A stretch of DNA of 64,000 nt from Mucilaginibacter sp. KACC 22773 (lineage in GTDB: Bacteria > Bacteroidota > Bacteroidia > Sphingobacteriales > Sphingobacteriaceae), in the NCBI RefSeq assembly GCF_028736215.1, contig NZ_CP117883.1:3596001-3660000 (forward strand), read 5' to 3'. The notes beneath the pieces were generated by a model. It was not told where the DNA came from, did not search any database, and saw nothing but the letters and a program-made list of their open reading frames with translations. Both the position numbers and the translations under genes were made by a program. Positions 35,402-46,400 of the stretch are shown here, piece after piece (positions within the stretch are counted from its first letter, which is position 1; each line of letters opens with the position of its first letter).

Positions 35402-36283
35402 ATGATTAGGAGAGTACTAAAGCACACATTTACATTATTAAATGTAGATCATGTAACCCTTGGCCCGAAATGGAATTATAAAAACGTGATTAGCCCCTAT
35501 TTCAGACTATACTATATTGATGCAGGTACTGGAGAAATCTCGGATCCCTCAACTTCACTTAAACTTGAGCCTGGTTTTCTATATATTATACCCAGTTTTA
35601 CTTTATGCAACCTTCGTTGCCAAAATCATCTCAGCCAGTTTTTTATCCAGTTTTTTGAGGAATCATCTGATGGTATATCCCTGTTCGCAAATAATCGTTC
35701 AATCTTTAAAGTACAGGCAACAGCAATTGATATTATGAATTTCACCCGTTTACTGGAGATAAATCCGGGCAGGGGCATCAACCGCTCCGATAATCCGAAG
35801 GTATATGAAAAAAACATTTTTTATAAAGAGTACCAAGAGCTTAATAACCGCCAAAACATGGCGACATTTATTGAAACACATGGTATTTTGTTGCAATTGG
35901 TGTCACGATTTTTGACACCGGAGATATTTAAACACAAGGAAATTAGTCATATACCAGTTAAAATATTGAACGCAATCAGCTATATCCAACTAAATTTACA
36001 CCAGGATCTATCGGTAACCTACCTGGCAGAAAAGGCCAATCAGCATACAGATTACTTTTCGCGTTTGTTTCAACAATACACTGGCGAAAGGCCTCTAAGA
36101 TACATCCACGAGAAAAGGATTGAACGGGCCCAATACCTAATGGTAACAACCGGGATGACCTACGCAGAAATTGCGACGCAAACCGGCTTTGAGAATATAT
36201 TCTACTTTTCTAAGATATTTAAAAAGATTACAGGGATGTCACCAGGGCATTACAAAAAGCAAATTGATTTGGTCAATTTTTAA
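35402..36283 (+). CDS. AraC family transcriptional regulator of the fucose operon
   Basis: A 293-residue regulator; ATG 35402 (MIRRVLKHTFTLLNVDHVTL) is preferred to a TTG at 35282, because the N-terminal cupin-like sensing domain starts there (FRLYYIDAGTGEISDP, LEPGFLYIIPSFTL). The C-terminal AraC domain (about 195-293) has two helix-turn-helix units: VTYLAEKANQHTDYFSRLFQ and MTYAEIATQTGFENIFYFSK, then FKKITGMSPGHYK. It is divergent from the GH29 operon across a region with two palindromes and probably activates it in response to a sugar. Confidence 0.88.
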   Translation: MIRRVLKHTFTLLNVDHVTLGPKWNYKNVISPYFRLYYIDAGTGEISDPSTSLKLEPGFLYIIPSFTLCNLRCQNHLSQFFIQFFEESSDGISLFANNRSIFKVQATAIDIMNFTRLLEINPGRGINRSDNPKVYEKNIFYKEYQELNNRQNMATFIETHGILLQLVSRFLTPEIFKHKEISHIPVKILNAISYIQLNLHQDLSVTYLAEKANQHTDYFSRLFQQYTGERPLRYIHEKRIERAQYLMVTTGMTYAEIATQTGFENIFYFSKIFKKITGMSPGHYKKQIDLVNF

Positions 36284-36585
36284 GGTTTAACGCCTTGTTT
36301 ACTAAAAGTTACAATAACTTGGCATAATATAATTTTCTCATAATTTGCTCAAAAATTGAAACCCGGGTTGCTTTTAAAACTTTTGAATCAGAACTGATTC
36401 TATAATATACTTCATATTACAGCCTTTATTGGCTTCAAGCAAAAAAAAAACAAATTCAGGTTTCAGCTTTAGCAACGACAAACTATTGTGCACATACTTT
36501 ACACAGCATTATAAGGTTAAACCCAATATAAGTAGTTGCAAATGCTAACAAAAAAATTAAATACTGAAACCCGAACTATGTGCTA
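36284..36585. other. Convergent intergenic region
   Basis: These 300 AT-rich bases lie between the AraC gene and the end of the GH95 gene, which face each other. No coding frame or clear GC-rich terminator hairpin was found. Confidence 0.4.
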
Positions 36586-38859
36586 TTAATTATTTGCCTT
36601 AAAAACATACGTTTTACCCGCAACGGATTCAAACTGGTATTTAAATTCGTTATCAACCACCGTTCCCGGAATTTTCATCCCTTCAACCATCAATTTATTT
36701 GGCGATCTTAAATTACACACTCCGCCTGCCAATGACTTAATTGCAATACTGATTACTTTACCATCTTTCCACTCCATATCCTTAATCTCAAAATCGCCAC
36801 GGGCTTTAAGCCCTTGAACACTTCCGCTTAACCAGGCTTTTGGCAAAGCGGGCAATAGTTGAATTTCGTCGGTCTGGCTCTGCAGCAGCATTTCTGTAAC
36901 ACCTGCTGTATAACCAAAATTACCATCTATCTGGAATGGCGGATGCGCACATAGCAGGTTGGCGTATACACCACCACCGTTGTTATAGTCAACACCCGAA
37001 CCACCTGCAAGGGTTATGAAGTTGCTCAGGATTTTGTAAGCATGATCGCCATCCTGCAGGCGTGCCCAAAAATTCATTTTCCAGGCCATTGACCATCCTG
37101 TTGATACATCGCCACGCGCCAATAGGCTTACTTTGGCCGCCTGCGCCAATTCGGGCGTTTTTATAGTGCTTATGCGTTTACCTGGGTGCAAGCCAAACAA
37201 ATTTGATGAGTGACGGTGTGTATCTTTCGGATCATCACGATCAGTTTCCCACTCCTGTAACTGGCCCCATTTGCCAATTTTAGGTTTTAGCAAATGCTCC
37301 CGCATATCGGCAACGTGATCGCGATAGTTTTTATCAGCACCTAAAACATCTGCCGCCGATATATAATTGGTAAACAGATCATAAACTATCTCCTGGTCAT
37401 AGGTCACCCCATCTTCGGTTGGCCCATGCTCAGGCGACCAGCCCAGCGGAGACACCAGGGTGCCATCCGGGCGGCGTTTTAAATGGTCGTCCCAAAACTC
37501 TACAATCTCTTTCAGTATGGGGTAGGCAAAAGTTTGCAAATAATTTTTGTCTTTGGTGAACGCATAATGCTCCCAAATACCCTGGGCGTACCATGCGCTG
37601 CCGGGCGTGTTCCACAAAAAGCTTCCACCGCCGTACACACCATTTTCGGTTTTAACTGTCCACCCGCGTACGCCGGGGTACTCCTTTTGCGTACTTACCT
37701 TTTTTACCTCGCGCATACTGTTGATATAATCAAGGTAAGGTATGTGGCATTCCGAAAGATTAGTTGGTTCGGCCAGCCAGTAATTCATCTGGATGTTGAT
37801 GTTGGAATGATAATCACTTCGCCACGGCGGATTATTACTTTCGTTCCAAAGCCCCTGCAAATTTGCAGGCAAACCACCTTTACGCGATGAATTGATTAAT
37901 AAATATCGTCCATATTGATAAAGCAAAGCCTCCAATTGAGGATCAGCCTGTTTTTTATAAGCAATCAACCGCTTATATGTTGGTTCGGCAGCGGCTGGTG
38001 GCGATGTTGTGCCCAGGTTTATGGCAACCCGGCCGAAAAGCGCGGAATAATCAGCTATATGATCACCCAATAGTTGCTGGTAGATTTTGGCAGATGCCCC
38101 ATCCAGGTTTTGCTTCACCTTTACACCTGGTGCTTCCCCACGCCAATGTTGTTCGCGCTTGTTGCTGTAATCTGTAGCGGCCGAAAGCAATATGATAAAA
38201 CCATCTGCATTACTGATCTTAAGCTGCGAACCGCCCTTGCCATCACTTTCAATAGCTGCAGAACCGCCTGTTGTTTTTATGACGATACCTGCTTTATAGG
38301 CCAAACCGTTATCCAGTTTGCCCTCAAACTCCAATGATTTTCCAATGCCGGTAACTTTTGAGCCATGTGCGTCTTTTAAACTGATGACCGCCGAATAAGC
38401 GCCCTTTTTGTTTGCAGTGAAGTGCAAAACCATCGCCTTATCCGGAAAACTACAAAAGTATTCCCGTTTAAAAGCTATACCATTATCAGTATAAGTTACC
38501 TGCTGAACCGCTTTACTGATATCCAATTGCCTGCGATAATCAGCAGGTAAAGCCTGTGTAGTGTCCTTATTTTTGAAACCGATAAACAAATCGCCAAAGG
38601 CCTGGTAGGCACCGGTTTCGTTTTCATCACCTGTCCAGAGGCTTATCTCGTTAAATTGAATATGCTCTTGCGCCAGGCCTCCAAAAACCATTCCGCCGAA
38701 GCGGCCGTTCCCCATTGGATAGGCTTCTGTCATCCAGGTTTTAGCAGGTTTGTCATCCCATATTACCAGCGGGGCGATGCGATGAGTGGTTTTCTTTTGC
38801 GCGTTTGCAAATAAACTGCAGCTGGTTATAAGGGCAATGCAAATTATCTTTTTGGTCAT
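36586..38859 (-). CDS. Alpha-L-fucosidase, GH95
   Basis: A 757-residue secreted enzyme with a signal peptide (MTKKIICIALITSCSLFANA). The N-terminal beta domain (WMTEAYPMGNGRFGGMVFGG, IQFNEISLWTGDEN) leads to the (alpha/alpha)6 barrel: SNINIQMNYWLAEPTNL carries the two Asn that activate water, GWSPEHGPTEDGVTYDQ the catalytic Glu, and PFQIDGNFGYTAGV the conserved Asp. The family inverts alpha-1,2-fucosyl bonds, complementing GH29. It is downstream of the terminator that ends the SusCD operon, so it probably has its own promoter. Confidence 0.92.
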   Translation of the reverse strand: MTKKIICIALITSCSLFANAQKKTTHRIAPLVIWDDKPAKTWMTEAYPMGNGRFGGMVFGGLAQEHIQFNEISLWTGDENETGAYQAFGDLFIGFKNKDTTQALPADYRRQLDISKAVQQVTYTDNGIAFKREYFCSFPDKAMVLHFTANKKGAYSAVISLKDAHGSKVTGIGKSLEFEGKLDNGLAYKAGIVIKTTGGSAAIESDGKGGSQLKISNADGFIILLSAATDYSNKREQHWRGEAPGVKVKQNLDGASAKIYQQLLGDHIADYSALFGRVAINLGTTSPPAAAEPTYKRLIAYKKQADPQLEALLYQYGRYLLINSSRKGGLPANLQGLWNESNNPPWRSDYHSNINIQMNYWLAEPTNLSECHIPYLDYINSMREVKKVSTQKEYPGVRGWTVKTENGVYGGGSFLWNTPGSAWYAQGIWEHYAFTKDKNYLQTFAYPILKEIVEFWDDHLKRRPDGTLVSPLGWSPEHGPTEDGVTYDQEIVYDLFTNYISAADVLGADKNYRDHVADMREHLLKPKIGKWGQLQEWETDRDDPKDTHRHSSNLFGLHPGKRISTIKTPELAQAAKVSLLARGDVSTGWSMAWKMNFWARLQDGDHAYKILSNFITLAGGSGVDYNNGGGVYANLLCAHPPFQIDGNFGYTAGVTEMLLQSQTDEIQLLPALPKAWLSGSVQGLKARGDFEIKDMEWKDGKVISIAIKSLAGGVCNLRSPNKLMVEGMKIPGTVVDNEFKYQFESVAGKTYVFKANN

Positions 38860-38988
38860 GTTTGGTTTAAAGTAGGATGAGCTAAATATCTACATAAAAT
38901 AATCATTTATAAACATCGATATTAGCAAATGATTGCGTTTTTAGAACATTAACTGTATTGTTCCCAGCTGCAAAAATCTACAAAAAGA

Positions 38989-39018
38989 AACCTCCCTGAC
39001 ACAGGCGGCCGGGAGGTT
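38989..39018. terminator. Terminator at the end of the SusCD operon
   Basis: AACCTCCC (38989-38996) pairs perfectly with GGGAGGTT (39011-39018). On the minus strand the hairpin is followed by TCTTTTT. It lies 23 bases beyond the stop of the last operon gene. Confidence 0.8.
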
Positions 39019-39041
39019 CTTTATTTTTATCAAGAGGAATA

Positions 39042-40253
39042 TTATTCCTTATTCCAGAAGGTTATTTCGCTCATGTTGCTATAGCCTGATCCTGTTACGG
39101 TATGTAATACTCTTATACGTATATACCTAACGGGTGGAGGATTACTTAATAAATCAACCTTCAGAGCGGCTTGTCCGTCGTCTGTCCTGGTAACCGATTT
39201 CAGTAATATCCATCCTTTGGCAATGGCTTCTGTTTTCCAGCCACTGTTATCGGCCCTTAAAGTTGTGGTAGCGCCGGTTAAACTATTTATCCCCCAAACT
39301 TCAAACTGATCCGGGTTGTTACAGCAGTTTCTTCCAACTTCTTCCATCTGCCCCAAATTACTATATGACTGCCCCATATCAAATGTAAGCACATGTGGAA
39401 TATATGAGCCATCGCTGTGAAAAATATTGGGATAGCCTTGCGGACCATCGCTGTTATCCCACAATTTACTGATAGTGGTTTCGCCAGAGTAGGTACCAAC
39501 ATCCTGTGGTAGGTGAACTTCCGAAAATTTAGATTTATCGCATTTTACATAAATATAGATTGTAGGAAATGTATCAAATTGTGCTACGGCAAAAGTATCG
39601 ATTGAAGTGCGTTCGGGTATGTAGTACGATTTATACGTAATAGGAGTACCTGTTTTATACGTGGGCAGTGTTATTGAATTTACATTTGGGGCAAGCGTAA
39701 GCTGCGATGCTGCGCCGGCCGCGTTGGTATAATTGATAACAGTTTTTATGTTGATAGTATCTGGTGTAATAAAATTCAACTGTACTGAGCCATCGCCATT
39801 AACAACGTAAGGCGTAGTTGCGTTATAGGCCCGGTTTAATAAGTTGGACGCATAAACCGGTCCGTAAGCCTTAGCGTTATTTAATTCATAAGGAATAGAT
39901 TTATTCCCTTTTGCATCATAGGAATAGATGGTAAATGAGTAAGTATACTCCTGCAAATTTTTAATTACGGTTCTTATTGTATCCACTTTAGCTGTAACAT
40001 TAACAACTTGCGAATCGGCACCATTGTTATAGTATACAACATATTTTACGATACTCGGATCGGAACTTGCCTTCCACTTCAGGCCTATTTCTAAATTACC
40101 AGGTTGTACAATAGCCTGTGCTACCGCGCCTGTGTAAGTTAATTCGTGACCATCGTAGAATTTTTTATAGTCTGTTGCAAGACCATCTTTCTTACAACCA
40201 TACCACGCTGCTGCTACAAAACAGGCAAGCAGTATATATATCAGTTTTTTCAT
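39042..40253 (-). CDS. DUF4998-type surface glycan-binding lipoprotein
   Basis: A 403-residue lipoprotein (MKKLIYILLACFVAAAWYGC, lipobox Cys at residue 20). The N-terminal part is made of fibronectin-like beta modules (LEIGLKWKASSDPSIVKYVV, typical of DUF4998). The C-terminal 150 residues look like a discoidin or F5/8C-like fold (ISKLWDNSDGPQGYPNIFHS, PHVLTFDMGQ, PPPVRYIRIRVLH). It occupies the SusE/F position after SusD and probably binds fucosylated glycan on the cell surface. It is a partial paralogue of its upstream neighbour. The domain names are from memory and pattern, not from a search. Confidence 0.72.
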   Translation of the reverse strand: MKKLIYILLACFVAAAWYGCKKDGLATDYKKFYDGHELTYTGAVAQAIVQPGNLEIGLKWKASSDPSIVKYVVYYNNGADSQVVNVTAKVDTIRTVIKNLQEYTYSFTIYSYDAKGNKSIPYELNNAKAYGPVYASNLLNRAYNATTPYVVNGDGSVQLNFITPDTINIKTVINYTNAAGAASQLTLAPNVNSITLPTYKTGTPITYKSYYIPERTSIDTFAVAQFDTFPTIYIYVKCDKSKFSEVHLPQDVGTYSGETTISKLWDNSDGPQGYPNIFHSDGSYIPHVLTFDMGQSYSNLGQMEEVGRNCCNNPDQFEVWGINSLTGATTTLRADNSGWKTEAIAKGWILLKSVTRTDDGQAALKVDLLSNPPPVRYIRIRVLHTVTGSGYSNMSEITFWNKE

Positions 40254-40277
40254 GTTTATTTTTTTTATAAAAATTAA

Positions 40278-41516
40278 CTACTCAGGTTTACCGTATAGTG
40301 ATATTTCCATTGCGTGTGCAAAGTTACCGCCCGACCATGTTTGGGCCACAGCAAGCCTGATAAAGTGAACCGGCGGCGCCGCTAACGATATATTAAAGTT
40401 TACACCAGCCATTACAAAAGCATTATCGGCCGAGTTAACAGCTGTTGGCGGCAAGCCCGATGGTGGATCAGGATAATGATAGTTGCCAATATTTGTCCAA
40501 TCGCCTATAACAGTGCCCACAGCGGCTGATACCGGCAACTGCGAATCTTTAGGCGAGGAAACATTGGAGCCCCATAAAGAGAAAATTCTCGGGTTCCCGT
40601 GGCCATAAGCATATTGATCTGGCCGCTCCCATAAAATAAAGCGACTTAATTTATAACTCAAACCAACATTAAATGTACAAACAAACGGTGGGGTATGTCC
40701 GGGATTGGTATGCCATCCAGCACTGTTTCCGTCCGTTTTACCGTCCCATAAGTTGGGCAGCACCCAGCCATACCCTATTTCGGTATCTGAAGCTAAATTA
40801 TAAGGGCTGAATTTGCTTTTATCCAGCAATTGCTCAAACAACGGAGAAATGGCTTGTTTAATGGTATCTGATATATTGCCGAATTTATCGGTTATATAAA
40901 CCCCAAAGTTCCGGTTATCAGTATTAAAACCACGTACCGAGTAATCGATGGTATCTGATTTTGTGTAATGCTGATCCTGGATTTCCATGGCGTTGGTTGA
41001 CTTATCAAAGGCAGTTACAATAACTCCAATTTCTTTTTTCAAGGGATTTAGCGCCTTAACGTTAACACCGCCAAAATCGGCGCCAATACTTGTAGTTGCT
41101 TTAATGGAGATGTAGGGTGGCGTTTGCGGGTGTACAGTAACCTTAACCGGATCTGATTGTACGTTTGCCCTGCTTACGGCATATAATGTAACATCGTAAT
41201 CAGCTTCCTTTGCAAAACCCTCAACATTTACAGTATCGGTGTAGTAGCTTGATTTTGTTTCTCTTGATACGCCATCCCTTATTTGATATTTGGCCTGTAC
41301 ATAGAGTATATTATCTGAGTTTGGCAGTGTATAGGTAATATAGGCTCCACCCGGGTAATTATCAACCTTTACATTTGTAATTATGCCGGGCTTTGTTTTA
41401 TCTGTTGATATTGGTTCCCTATCCCCGTCGTTCCTTTTACACGATGTTATGCCGGCAACCATTAGGCCTACAAAAAGCAGGACTAAATAATTTTTAAAAT
41501 TCTTCATTTTTTTCAT
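40278..41516 (-). CDS. DUF4959/DUF5000-type glycan-binding lipoprotein
   Basis: A 412-residue lipoprotein with signal LLFVGLMVAGITSCKRNDGD (lipobox Cys near residue 26). Beta-rich N-terminal modules (GIITNVKVDNYPGGAYITYT, matching the DUF4959 style) are followed by a second module and a C-terminal galactose-binding-like domain (PNLWDGKTDGNSAGWHT, PFVCTFNVGLSYKLSRFILW, VHFIRLAVAQTWSGGNFAHA). These are found as SusE/F-like proteins after SusD in Bacteroidota. Gaps of 30 and 24 bases to its neighbours support one operon. Confidence 0.8.
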   Translation of the reverse strand: MKKMKNFKNYLVLLFVGLMVAGITSCKRNDGDREPISTDKTKPGIITNVKVDNYPGGAYITYTLPNSDNILYVQAKYQIRDGVSRETKSSYYTDTVNVEGFAKEADYDVTLYAVSRANVQSDPVKVTVHPQTPPYISIKATTSIGADFGGVNVKALNPLKKEIGVIVTAFDKSTNAMEIQDQHYTKSDTIDYSVRGFNTDNRNFGVYITDKFGNISDTIKQAISPLFEQLLDKSKFSPYNLASDTEIGYGWVLPNLWDGKTDGNSAGWHTNPGHTPPFVCTFNVGLSYKLSRFILWERPDQYAYGHGNPRIFSLWGSNVSSPKDSQLPVSAAVGTVIGDWTNIGNYHYPDPPSGLPPTAVNSADNAFVMAGVNFNISLAAPPVHFIRLAVAQTWSGGNFAHAMEISLYGKPE

Positions 41517-41546
41517 ATTTAATGATATGATTATTAAACACTTAAC

Positions 41547-43457
41547 TTACCAGTTTAAATTCTGAACCAGGTTATTATTAACAACCAGGTCGTCATTCAA
41601 TATAGGCCACAAATAATTCCTGACATTAAATATTGGAATAACCATAGTGGCGGGGCGGTAATAATTTGTTGCCGATGATTCGTAAATATTCCAGCCTTGC
41701 AGTGGCTTGCTTAGAGCCAATGGCAATTCTTTCCAGCGGCGAAGGTCCCAACCTGGCGTGCATTCAAACGCAAGTTCGATTCGCGATTCCTGGTGAATGA
41801 TCTGGCGAAGACCGGCCTGGTTGGTGTACTTTGAAGGTTCTTTTGAGTAGGTGGTCCATGATTCGGCAACACCTTTTAATCCGGCCCTTGCCCTAACTTT
41901 ATCAATCCATGGCAGCACTTCTGCGGTAGCTTTTCCCTGCTCGTTCAATGCCTCGGCATAAAGCAGATACATTCCCGCTAATCTTATTACAGGAAGGCGA
42001 TAATCGGCAATGGTATAACCATCGTCGTATACGGTTAAATAGTTTACCAGTTTTTTTGGCCAGTAACCGGTAATGTTTAACCTTACCCTATCTGTTGGTC
42101 CGGCCAGTGCGCCGCTTCCCCGTGCCTGAACGTAGTATTGCGAATTTTGATCTAGTTTTCCGTTACCAAACCATGTACCGCCATCAAAAGCTATGTCGGC
42201 ATAAAACCTTGGTTCGCGGTCAAAGTGTGCCTTAACCGTTGTGTAGCCGTTCCCTATATAAAACCTGTTGGCATCATCGCCTGTGCGGGTGTCATAACGG
42301 TTCAGGTAATCCCAGGTTTTATCCTCATTTATAGGCACGCCATTGTGAGTGTAAAACAACTCCTGTTCCTGTATCGGAACTGCAAAAGTTCCCTGGAACG
42401 AGGGGTTGGCAGCAGCTTTTGACGTAAGCCTTGGCATACAATAACTCTGATCCGGGAATACAGGGTTTAATGCCCATATTGTCTCGGTATTAAGTTCCCA
42501 TTTTTCGGTAATTGTTGTTTGCAGGTCTAATACTGTTTTTAATGAATCGTTAAGGCCATTAACACTGGCTGTGGCAATAAACTTGTGCAATGCAGCGCCA
42601 TTTGCTTCGGCATTGGTAATTGCAGCCAAACAAGCGGCGGCAGCCTTGTCCCACTTTGTAGCGTCATAAGCTGCAGGAAAAAGCGCTTTACCATCTTTAT
42701 TTTTCACACTGATATAATCAGGATTTCCGTTAAAAAGCGGACTTGCGGCTGTGGCCAATATTTGAGCTTTAACCGCCAGCGCAATAGGCTGGGTAATACG
42801 ACCAAGCTCTTTTGTAGGGTTAAGTATAACAGGGGGCAAATCTACAGCAGCCTGATCAAGCAGCCTTACCATATAATTTACAACCGAATCAACCGGTGCT
42901 CTTTTTACCCTCACTTCGTCGGTCGAACTATTAATTGGCAGGTTTACATCAACAATCGGAATGGGGCCATATAACCTAAAGAGTACAAAATGATAATAGG
43001 CTTTCAAAAACTTCACCTCGGCTATCCATCTTTTCTTTTCATCTGCACCCAGGTCAATAGGTTTGTTTATATTCTCCAGCATGGTATTGCACCGCCTGAT
43101 AGCTTTCCAGGTTGCCTGCCCTCCATTGTAACCATCCCAATAGTTAAGACCGGGATTGCCCGCGTTTTGCGTACCCCTTATCAGGTTAAATCCGGTTGGA
43201 TCAATTCCCTGGAAATCTGTTAGGTTGTTTGGGAATATGATCTCGCCCGAAGTGGTAAAACCAGGGTTATTTTGCACGTACGTTAACTGCTGTATGGTAG
43301 CGTAACAGGTAAACAGGTAATTTTCTGCTTCATTCCGGTTCCTGAAGGCATAATCTATGGTACCAACATTATCAGGTGTAACATCCAGGTACTTTTTACA
43401 TGACACGCAAGAGATTGCGAAGATTGCCATGAACAAATATTTATAATATGATTTCAT
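41547..43457 (-). CDS. SusD/RagB family outer membrane lipoprotein
   Basis: A 636-residue SusD-type nutrient-binding lipoprotein with lipoprotein signal (YKYLFMAIFAISCVSCKKYL, lipobox Cys about residue 20). The family start 'CKKYLDVTPDN', the TPR-like helices (WKAIRRCNTMLENINKP, KAYYHFVLFRLYGPIPIVD) and the C-terminal IELAFECTPGWDLRRWKELP are all present. It forms the lid over the SusC barrel encoded 12 bases upstream and captures oligosaccharides at the surface. Its length is somewhat above the usual 500-600. Confidence 0.93.
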   Translation of the reverse strand: MKSYYKYLFMAIFAISCVSCKKYLDVTPDNVGTIDYAFRNRNEAENYLFTCYATIQQLTYVQNNPGFTTSGEIIFPNNLTDFQGIDPTGFNLIRGTQNAGNPGLNYWDGYNGGQATWKAIRRCNTMLENINKPIDLGADEKKRWIAEVKFLKAYYHFVLFRLYGPIPIVDVNLPINSSTDEVRVKRAPVDSVVNYMVRLLDQAAVDLPPVILNPTKELGRITQPIALAVKAQILATAASPLFNGNPDYISVKNKDGKALFPAAYDATKWDKAAAACLAAITNAEANGAALHKFIATASVNGLNDSLKTVLDLQTTITEKWELNTETIWALNPVFPDQSYCMPRLTSKAAANPSFQGTFAVPIQEQELFYTHNGVPINEDKTWDYLNRYDTRTGDDANRFYIGNGYTTVKAHFDREPRFYADIAFDGGTWFGNGKLDQNSQYYVQARGSGALAGPTDRVRLNITGYWPKKLVNYLTVYDDGYTIADYRLPVIRLAGMYLLYAEALNEQGKATAEVLPWIDKVRARAGLKGVAESWTTYSKEPSKYTNQAGLRQIIHQESRIELAFECTPGWDLRRWKELPLALSKPLQGWNIYESSATNYYRPATMVIPIFNVRNYLWPILNDDLVVNNNLVQNLNW

Positions 43458-43469
43458 ATTTATTTAATG

Positions 43470-46400
43470 TTATAAATTGACATTTAAACCTATGTTAAAC
43501 ACCTTTTGAATAGGGTATGCAAATCCGTTACCCCCCAATTCCGGATCCCATAATCTGAATGGGCTCCAGGTAAACATGTTTAAGCCGTTAAAATAGATTC
43601 GTGCATTTTTTACCAGTAAGGCTTTTGATATCCTTTGCGGCAAAGTATAGCCAACCTCGATAGATTTAAGCCTCAGGAAACTGCCATCGCGCAGCCACCA
43701 GGTACTGTTTTGCCTGTTATTTTCGATAGACGCACCATCCGGGCCAAGCCTCGGATATAATGCGTACAGGTTTTGGTTGTCTTCGCTCCAATGATCGTTG
43801 GCATATGCCTGCAACACTTGCGTATTACCAGTGTAGTATGACTCGGGGCTTTTTATGAATGGCGCTGTTGTAGCCGGGTTAATAAAAAACGACACCTTCG
43901 CCTGCCCCTGGAAAAACCCGGAAAGATCAAAGTTTTTATAACTGGCAGATAAACCAAAACCATAAACTATTTGCGGTATAGTTGGATTGCCGATAAAGGT
44001 TTGATCGGCGCCGTCAATTTTACCGTCGCCATTTAAATCGCGGTATTTAATATCGCCGCCCTTTGGCGGAAAGCCGCCTGTACTAAATATCTGTGAAGGT
44101 GAGTTGGCCGCTTCGTTATCGTCAACAAACAACCTTTCGGCAACGTAACCAAATTGGCGGTTAATTGGCTGGCCCACCTGGTGCCTGTAAGACTCGGCAT
44201 AATCGGGAGCTTCAAACTGGGTATATTTATTGGTTGAATAAGTAAAGTTTCCTCTCATCTGTAAAGAAAAATCCCTACCAATGTTTTCTTTACCATCTAC
44301 CGATATATCGATACCCTTTGATTCGGCTTTGCCAATGTTGGCAGAGATGCCCGATTCAAGACCCATAGTTGATGGGATAGAAGAACGATCCTGAAGGATA
44401 TTGTATTTGTTGTTCTTATAAACCTCAGCAATTACGTTAATCTTTTTAAGCAAGGTAAATTCAATCCCTAAATTGGTTTGCTTAGATGTTTCCCAGGTTA
44501 CATCATCATTTTCGTAGTTATTGATGCTTACACCATTGCGGTAGTAACCATTATTTTGACCAAAACTGGCATAATTACCACCGTTTAAGTTTACATCAGA
44601 TAAATAGAAAAACCTCCTGTCGCTAATGGCATCGTTACCTACCAGGCCATAACTGCCGCGCAGTTTAAACCTGTCAAACACATTATACAAATCGCCCCAG
44701 AATTTTTCGTCTGATATAATCCAGGATGCGCCGATTGTCGGGAAAAATCCATAACGATGAGCAGCCGAGAAACGCTCTGATCCGTTTAAACCAAAGTTAA
44801 ATTCAAGATAATATCTCCCTTTATATGAGTAGGTTGCCCTACCTGCCAGTGTTTGATTACGAAAAGGCAATGAATTAAATAGTGAACTTGCAGGTCCGTT
44901 AAGTGTTTGTTGCTCGGTTCCAATCAAAGCGGCGCTCACATTATGGTCTACCGCAAAAGCATGGGCGTAATCCAGTACGCCTTGCAAATACAGGAACGAG
45001 CTTGCATTGTTACCGAATGAGTTATATTGTAAATATTCCCTTGCTACGTTATTGCCCGTAGGCAGGTTATTTATCCAGTTTAGCTGGTAGGTATTGGTAG
45101 TTTTATCGTAGTTGATGGCATTGTAATAGAAAGGGCTGTAACTTAAATACGATTGGAAAAATGAGTGCCTGTTGGTGCTCATAATTGCATGAAAATTTAA
45201 ACCCGATGTCAAAAAATCCAGGTTCTGGTTTAACTCCAGCTGCGCAAGCATTCTCGATTCCGACGAATTCTGGTGCCCTTTTAATAACTCGGCATATGGA
45301 TTTATGTACCGGCTGCCGCCATCGGTATTGGATGTTGCCGGCGAATTACCAAATAAGATGTGCTGTGTACGCAGGTTGGCAGAATCGGCCGGGTAATAAG
45401 CCGGAAAATCAACCGGGCTGGTATGTGAGGCCAGGTTATAAAGCTGGGTTTGCTGGGTACCATCATAAGTAAGCGGGCCATTATATTCGCCAAAAGTTCC
45501 TGATAATCGAATGATCAACTCAGTTTTACTGGTTACGTTAATGTTTACGTTCGATCGTAACTGATATGTTTTATAATTAACGTTGTTATTGTTATTGTTC
45601 CTGATATCGGTGCGTAAAATACCGTTATCATTGGTGAATGCACCAGCAACATAGTAGCGGGCAACGCCACCTCCTCCTTGTAAACTTAAATTGGCGCGCT
45701 GCGTATTGGCGCGTTTTTTAAACAACATGCCCAACCAATCAGTAGCGGGGTAAACGTACTGGTTACTGCCGGGAGCATGATTAATAGTTGCCTGTGTGTT
45801 AATGATCTTGTTTTCGTCATACGGCAGCGGATCTAAGGGGTAACGTGTGCGGGTGGCCTCGTTAAAAAGTCGCATATAGGTAATGGGGTCGGCAAGTGCA
45901 ATGGTTTTTGCTGATTGTGATTGGGAGTTTTCAACCCTTACGTTAATCTGGGCTTTGCCTGCTTTACCTTCTTTGGTTTTCACCAAAATTACGCCATTCC
46001 CCCCCCTGGCACCATAAAGCGCGGTTGCGCTTGCATCCTTCAGTACCGAAAAACTTTCGATATCATCCACATTTAAACGCGCAAGGTCATTAGTAGTTAA
46101 TTCAACGTTATCTATCAAAATCAGCGGATCCTGCTTATAACCAAAAGTAGTTACTCCCCTAATAAAGAATTTCGCATTATCCTGACCGGGTTGGCCGCTT
46201 GGGGTAAATGCAATTACACCAGCAACCTGCCCTGCCAACGCGTTGGTTAAGTTACTTGCAGGTATTTTTAAATTGCCGGGCTTTACCGTTGTAACCGAAC
46301 CTACAATGGCTTCCTTTAGCTGTTTCCGGCCGTAAGCCGTTACAACTACCGTTTCGGCTGCCGTAACGTCTTCAACCATGATCACATTGTAAACTTTTTT

